64,000 nucleotides of DNA from Dipodascopsis uninucleata var. uninucleata (lineage: Eukaryota > Ascomycota > Lipomycetes > Lipomycetales > Lipomycetaceae), in contig JAJLTO010000006.1 in assembly GCA_030568195.1 (NCBI GenBank), positions 124,001 through 188,000 of the forward strand. Direction: 5' to 3'. The position numbers and the translations under genes are program-made. Positions 59,192 to 64,000 of this stretch are shown here, piece by piece. The number at the start of each line of letters is the position of its first letter. The first letter of the stretch is position 1. The notes under the pieces are model-generated. The model saw nothing but the letters and a program-made list of their open reading frames with translations. It made no database searches and had not been told where the DNA came from.

Positions 59192-62100
59192 TTAGACAGT
59201 CAACTTCTCTTTGAAGAGTTTGTCAAGTGTAGAAATTGCCTCCTCCAGATTCTTAATTTCACTACCAACACCTTGAACTGTAGATCCCTTGCCCCCGCTC
59301 TTACCGCCCACCAATTTGCAAACCATAGTTCCAAGTTCCTGCGCCGAAAGTCCTGTGTCGACTGTAATAGCATCAGAAACATAACCACCATGCGCAATTT
59401 TTTCATCATTTCCATCAGAAGCGAAAAGGTAAACTGCCTTTGAGGGCTGCTTAGCCTTCACATAGCTAACAGCTTCACTGATCGCCTTTGCATTTGCGGA
59501 AATGCCAGGTACCTTAGCAACTAAGAATGGGAGCCTCTCTGTATCTTCTGATGTAAAAAACTCGGTGACCATATCTATAGCCTTTTTCGACTCTTGCTTC
59601 TGTCGTGCCTTACCTTCATCAACAATCATCTTCTGAATTTTAGCAAACTTTTCCTTAAGCTCTGCTTTCTTGACAACTGAGATGGATGCCTGATTAAGAT
59701 AATAACCTATGGTCTTCGCTTCAGCCTCCTTGGCCGCGCCCAACGGCATCTTCTCGAGATTATCCAACTTCTGAAACCATTCATCAGCCAGTCTTTGGAC
59801 AGCATATGCTTCATTTCCGGTAACGGCAACTATTCGACGAATACCCTTAGCAATACCACTTTCCTCAATAATGATGAGTTCCTTGATATCCCCCGTAGAT
59901 TTAACATGAGTACCACCGCAGAATTCAACGCTAAATTCACACCAACTGTTGTTCTTCAAGTCCTCCAATAAAGACTCAACTGGAACACCAACCGAAACAA
60001 CTCGTACAGGATCAGGGTATGTCTCACCGAAAACTGCACGTACTCCAGCGATCTCACGAGCAATCGAGAGAGGAACGTCTTTAGCATACACAGTGAGATC
60101 TTTGCGGATCTGAGCAGTTGCGATGTCTTCTGCACGGGAAACTTCGTTCATGGACATTCCGCTCTTGTGCGAGAAATCAAATCTAAGTCTGTCTGGAGCA
60201 ACTAAAGATCCCTTCTGATCAACTCCATCGCCAAGGACTGTACGCAAAGCATAATTCAAAACATGAGTTCCCGTATGGTTATTTCTAATGGGCCACCTTC
60301 GGAGCTCATCATACTCGGCAAGGATAGAATCGCCAACCTTGAGAGAACCATACTTCAAGAAACCAGTATGGAAGACGTAGCCACCATACGATTGAACATT
60401 TTCAACAGCAAACTCCGCTTTTCCGTCAATAATCATCTTACCGGTATCATACTCCTGGCCACCTTGCTCAGCATAGAAGTTTGTTCTGTCAAGTATGATA
60501 CCAGCCTCCTTCTCGTCTTCAGTAAAATCAATGGCATCGACAAACTTCTTGTCGACATAGATAGCCTTAACTACTGCAGTTATATCGCCTAAATTATGCT
60601 TGTAATGATCATCGGTCTTAGGGAGGCCTTCTTGTTCGAGATATCCAAGATCGTGGACATCTAACTTCAGCATCTCGCCATCCTTTATAGACTTCTTGCC
60701 TCCCTTGCTTGCCTCCTTAGACTTCATCTGAGCTTCTTCAAAGCCTTCCTCGTCAATGGTAAGGCCATTTTCTTCCGCCATCAAACGAGTCAAATCAACT
60801 GGAAAGCCATAAGTGTCATATAGTCGCCAAACATCTCTTCCATTCAGGACACTTTTACCCTCAGCACGAGTCTGCTCGGCATATTGCTCAAATAATTTCT
60901 CGCCACGATCTAAGGTGCGAGAGAACGACTCTTCCTCCTCGTTCAAGATCTCAAAAACATCATCAGTCTTCTTAGATAGTTCTGGGAAAATATCCTCCAT
61001 TTGCTCAATTAAAACAGGAGCCAGCCTAGAGAAGAAGTTACCGATAGGAACATTGAATTTCTTTCTAACATAACGCGCACCTCGGCGAAGAATTCGTCGC
61101 AAAACATATCCTCTTCCTTCATTGTTTGGAACACCACCATCGCTAAGAGCGAATGTCAGAGTTCGAACGTGATCAGCAATGATACGATATGCTGTGTCGA
61201 TACCGTCGACGTCCTCATCACCAAACTTTCCAGAGTAAGGCCGCGCTCCGGTCAACTCCTGAATTTTTTCAAACAGAGGAGTAAAACAGTCTGTGTCATA
61301 ATTTGACATCTTATCCTGTAGCACTGAGACCAGTCTTTCAAAACCCATACCAGTATCAACATGTTTCGCGGGCAAACTTCGTAGAGTTCCATCAGATTCA
61401 CGGTTGAATTGGATAAAAACATTGTTCCAGATCTCAAGAACGTTTGGATCGTCCATGTTGACAAGATGAGCAGCATTACGACCTCCAATACGGTCATAGT
61501 GTATCTCACTGCAAGGACCACATGGACCTTGGTCACCCATCTCCCAAAAGTTGTCCTTTAAGTTTCCTGGTAATATATGGTCATCAGGAAGACCAATAGC
61601 TCTCCAGAGTTCCTTGGTCTCCAAATCGGGCTCTAAACCACTTTTTTCATCGCCACCAAAGTAAGTGGCATATAATCTGCTAGGATCAAGACCGTATACT
61701 ACTGTTAATAGTTCCCAAGACCATGCAACTGCTTCCTTTTTAAAATAGTCACCGAATGACCAGTTACCCAGCATCTCAAAGAAGGTATGATGATAACTCT
61801 AAACCAGAACCTCGTTAGTACAGACGCATATTGTTTTATAAATCATGACGGCAATTAGAAATGTACTAACATCCTTTCCGACATCCTCCAGATCTACATT
61901 TTAATTGAAAAATCAGTAAGTCAACTTTACTCAGAATAAAAAAAGCGATTAAAATTTTGGTTACCATTATGCTTGCCACCTGCACGAATACACTATACAC
62001 AATCAAGTCAGTACTATAATGAAGTTAGATCTATTAACAGATAAACTGCACGCACCTTCTGCGAATTAACTGCTCTCTTTAGCTTTGCGAAATCGCTAGC

Positions 62101-62437
62101 AGGATCTACTTTTCCTAAAAAGATGGACTTGTATTGGTTCATGCGTAAAACCGCAGTTAGTATGATTACTGAACGCGACCATATGTCATCAACACAATAA
62201 GAAAAAAGTGCTACATATCTGCATTGGCGAAAAGTAATGTCGGATCATCATAAGGAATAACAGATGAGCTCGGAACGAAGGTATGTCCGCGCTTGGTTAC
62301 GAAATAATCTAAGAATGTGGAGCGCACCTAGATTTAGCGGAATCCATCCGCGTTAGTAGTCTGCGAGGCCAACACACTTTCTGAGCGCTAAGCCAACAAC
62401 CAACCTTTGATGCGGGCCAATCTGACGGATTTGGCAT
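59192..62437 (-). CDS. ALA1: Alanyl-tRNA synthetase
   Basis: Charges tRNA-Ala; one gene usually serves cytosol and mitochondria in yeasts. Six exons on minus: 62437-62405, 62327-62219, 62144-62056, 61992-61965, 61893-61871, 61798-59192; 962 residues (958 in S. cerevisiae). All five introns lie in the first 95 codons, and exons 4 and 5 are 28 and 23 nt. Four introns are GT-AG; intron 2 (62145-62218) is AT-AC. Class II core: [82 protein letters not shown]. Editing domain zinc ligands: [12 protein letters not shown] and [12 protein letters not shown]-terminal C-Ala domain ends [14 protein letters not shown]. The frame continues 42 codons above the ATG; see the separate entry. Confidence 0.95.
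62145..62218 (-). other. ALA1: AT-AC intron of ALA1
   Basis: 74-nt intron that starts ATATGT and ends TTTTAC, with TACTAAC ending 11 nt before the 3' end. Cutting here gives GCA G|GC ATG AAC, i.e. FANA-G-MNQ, a near-invariant AlaRS motif. No GT-AG pair in the interval restores it. The branch site and ATATGT donor look like a U2-type intron with G1 changed to A and the final G to C, not a U12 intron (ATATCC donor). Confidence 0.85.
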
Positions 62438-62743
62438 TTTCAATCGTTCAGTCTCAATTGAATATAATCGATACTGATTATAGCCCTGGAAAAGCTTCTG
62501 AAATCTGACTGAAATGCAGTCTATATTAAAGACAAGCGCAGACCTAACACAAATAACTATTAGTCACTAACTCATATTCTCCAACACATAGCAGATCTCT
62601 AAAGTTGCTATACTAGGCTTATTCAAAGCAAATATATACATAGAAATCCAAATTCATTCTTCCTGATCGTACCTTTTATAGTATCGAGGTATAGTTGTCA
62701 AAAGTAGCGTATGATTGAGTCTAAAGAAGCTCTCTTTGCTCAT
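62438..62743 (-). other. ALA1: Candidate mitochondrial presequence region of ALA1
   Basis: Directly upstream of the ALA1 ATG the frame is open for 42 codons (62438-62563) without an ATG and reads as a basic, Arg/Gln/Leu/Phe-rich segment with ISVRFQKLFQGY and YRLYS, an RxY-S cleavage-like site. It could start at a near-cognate codon (ATT 62515-62513 or ATA 62524-62522), as S. cerevisiae ALA1 is known to use ACG codons for its mitochondrial form. Alternatively an exon 62743-62673 (MSKESFFRLNH...) joins in frame through a GT-AG intron 62544-62672 with a GACTAAT branch. Either gives a longer isoform. Confidence 0.55.
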
Positions 62744-63582
62744 TCAGTCCCGGTTTTGCCTTTCTAAAACTATTCAAAAAATTATTTTAACATATTAATT
62801 TTTAAACAGCTCGTATTTAAACCTAACCCTGGTTATTATCGGGCTGTTGTGGATATTAGGGTGGATAGACGCGCGACTATGTCGGCGATTCGGTCTAAGA
62901 AATAAGGATTACAGTATATGGCGATCGATATTCTTGAAATTGTAATGAAAATATTTTCTTACTTTATTCATAAGAGAACCAATTTCTTTTTTATAAATAT
63001 TGATATCGAAAGTATTATCTGCATCATATTGAGATCATGATCATCCCAGGAGTTCGCTTCGGCCAAACAGCCGTTGGTGTATTAGGGTATAATAGCGAGC
63101 TGTCGTATCTAAATTAAAGATCGTCTAGTATGTTCTGTAAGTGTCATCAGTTATATTAAACACGATATAATACAACAGAACCAGAAGCTTTTTTTAAGAA
63201 AGATTAATTTGTATATAGTATAATAGCGAAACAGGCTGTCAGAATAGTCAACATCAATCCCATATATCTTGAAAAAGAACAGAGAGCAGGAAAAGAACAA
63301 AATCAGTGACTGCATTTCTGCGGAAGTTGGTGTCGAACACTGGCTATTCACAGGAAAATCATGATCATCCCCATAGATCAAATTGGCGCAACTCACGTCC
63401 TTTGTCTAGTATACAAATAATTTACGTCTAATTGTAATATTATATTATCAATTCTAATTAGCCAAAAGAAATAGCAGGATCTAAAGTCACGGCGTAGACC
63501 TGTGATAGATACTGGCTAAGGAATAGAGAAGCATCGCGTTTTCGGAAGCTGTGTCAATACAGATAGGATAAAAGTAACAGCA
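62438..63582. promoter_or_regulatory. Divergent promoter region, ALA1 / partial gene
   Basis: 1.1 kb with three telomere-type motifs: TAACCCT at 62824-62830, TTAGGGT at 62856-62862 and TTAGGGT at 63082-63088. These match the Tbf1 core known from yeast promoters. No separate gene seen. Confidence 0.45.
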
Positions 63583-64000
63583 ATGATCCAACAGGCGGCA
63601 ACATCTGCCTTAAAGAGACAGAGGACTCCCTTCGACGAATCATATACGCACCCGCACTCGAGATCAAAGAAGAGACTTATAGACTCATTTACAAAGCTAT
63701 CACTCGGTAAGTGTATATTACGCTCATATTGTGCCTTAAGGAAGTTCTACCGGCTAACATGATTCGGAGTTTTGATAGAAGCCGACAGAAAATTAGAGTC
63801 CAACGATAACAAACACAAGTACGATGGAGCCTACAAACATAAACATAATTTCAATGAAGAGAACCAACTTCGCAGGAATGAGAGCCCTTTGCGTGTACAT
63901 AAATCAAAACATAAAGAGCCTATATTAGGATATGATTACTGGGATCGAAGCAAATCAAAGGATAGTGTGGGGTCGTTGACCTACAGTGACACATCCGATA
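63583..64000 (+). CDS. Unrecognised protein, 5' part only
   Basis: Exon 1 at 63583-63706, intron 63707-63778 (72 nt, GTAAGT donor, GCTAAC branch), exon 2 runs off the window end. The visible 115 residues start MIQQAATSALKRQRTPFDE and include SKKRLIDSFTKLSLE, an amphipathic basic motif seen near the start of several short fungal nuclear proteins, then a very hydrophilic Lys/His/Asn-rich stretch with LGYDYWDRS. I do not recognise the family. The intron fits the style of its neighbours, so the gene is probably real. Confidence 0.7.

Noticed and set aside
62145-62218. U12-type reading of the ALA1 AT-AC intron
   Set aside because: The donor is ATATGT, not ATATCC, and the branch is TACTAAC, not the U12 TTCCTTAAC type.

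Overview
The window is nuclear DNA of an ascomycete fungus, most likely an intron-rich yeast outside the CTG clade (an early-branching Saccharomycotina or a Taphrinomycotina lineage; I cannot fix the genus). Reasons: every recognisable protein has its best-known relatives among yeast genes (AKR1, CAB2, MKT1, MUB1, CRN1, DNF3, haspin/ALK, HAT1, ATX2, BUD21, SSH4/EAR1, MDE1, CNE1, BRE5/NXT3, ALA1). Many genes carry short introns (mostly 58-190 nt) with GTATGT/GTAAGT donors and TACTAAC, CTAAC or CTGAC branch sites close to the acceptor. CTG codons fall on invariant leucines of alanyl-tRNA synthetase, so CTG is read as leucine. I see no transposon, retroelement, virus-like element, CRISPR array or rRNA. 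There is one tRNA gene.

Layout. 0.5-5.4 kb: AKR1 palmitoyltransferase (+), CAB2 of CoA synthesis (-), OHCU decarboxylase of urate breakdown (+). 5.7-7.2 kb: a six-exon MoxR/ChlI-like AAA+ protein (-) whose catalytic motifs have decayed. 7.8-13.6 kb: MKT1 (+) and an MFS transporter (+). 14.4-28.1 kb: MUB1, coronin CRN1 and the large P4-ATPase DNF3, all on minus. 28-31.4 kb: a long GC-richer non-coding stretch between divergent DNF3 and haspin. 31.4-39.1 kb: haspin kinase (+), HAT1 (-), an ATX2-type ZIP transporter (+), BUD21/UTP16 (-). 39.3 kb: tRNA-Glu(CTC). 41.5-54.4 kb, all on plus: an SGNH-fold membrane protein that looks catalytically dead, SSH4/EAR1 Rsp5 adaptor, MDE1 of methionine salvage, calnexin, a secreted aspartyl protease. 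56-62.4 kb, minus: a BRE5/G3BP protein and alanyl-tRNA synthetase ALA1. 63.6 kb to the edge: the 5' part of an unrecognised gene.

The genes are ordinary housekeeping loci, each with its own promoter; there is no functional cluster. Several deal with membrane traffic (AKR1, DNF3, SSH4, ATX2, calnexin) and chromosomes (haspin, HAT1), but their neighbourhood looks incidental.

The best signals are in gene structure. ALA1 has an intron that must be cut as AT-AC, not GT-AG, to restore the near-universal FANAGMNQ motif, yet it carries a standard TACTAAC branch site. The same gene has an ATG-less 42-codon in-frame extension upstream of its start that reads like a mitochondrial presequence, reachable either from a non-AUG codon or from a candidate upstream exon. 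Two genes, CRN1 and MKT1, have only 5 and 7 coding bases in their first exons. Two proteins (the MoxR-like one and the SGNH one) keep a fold whose active-site motifs are gone. All intron coordinates come from reading the sequence and matching known family sequence; none is backed by transcript data.
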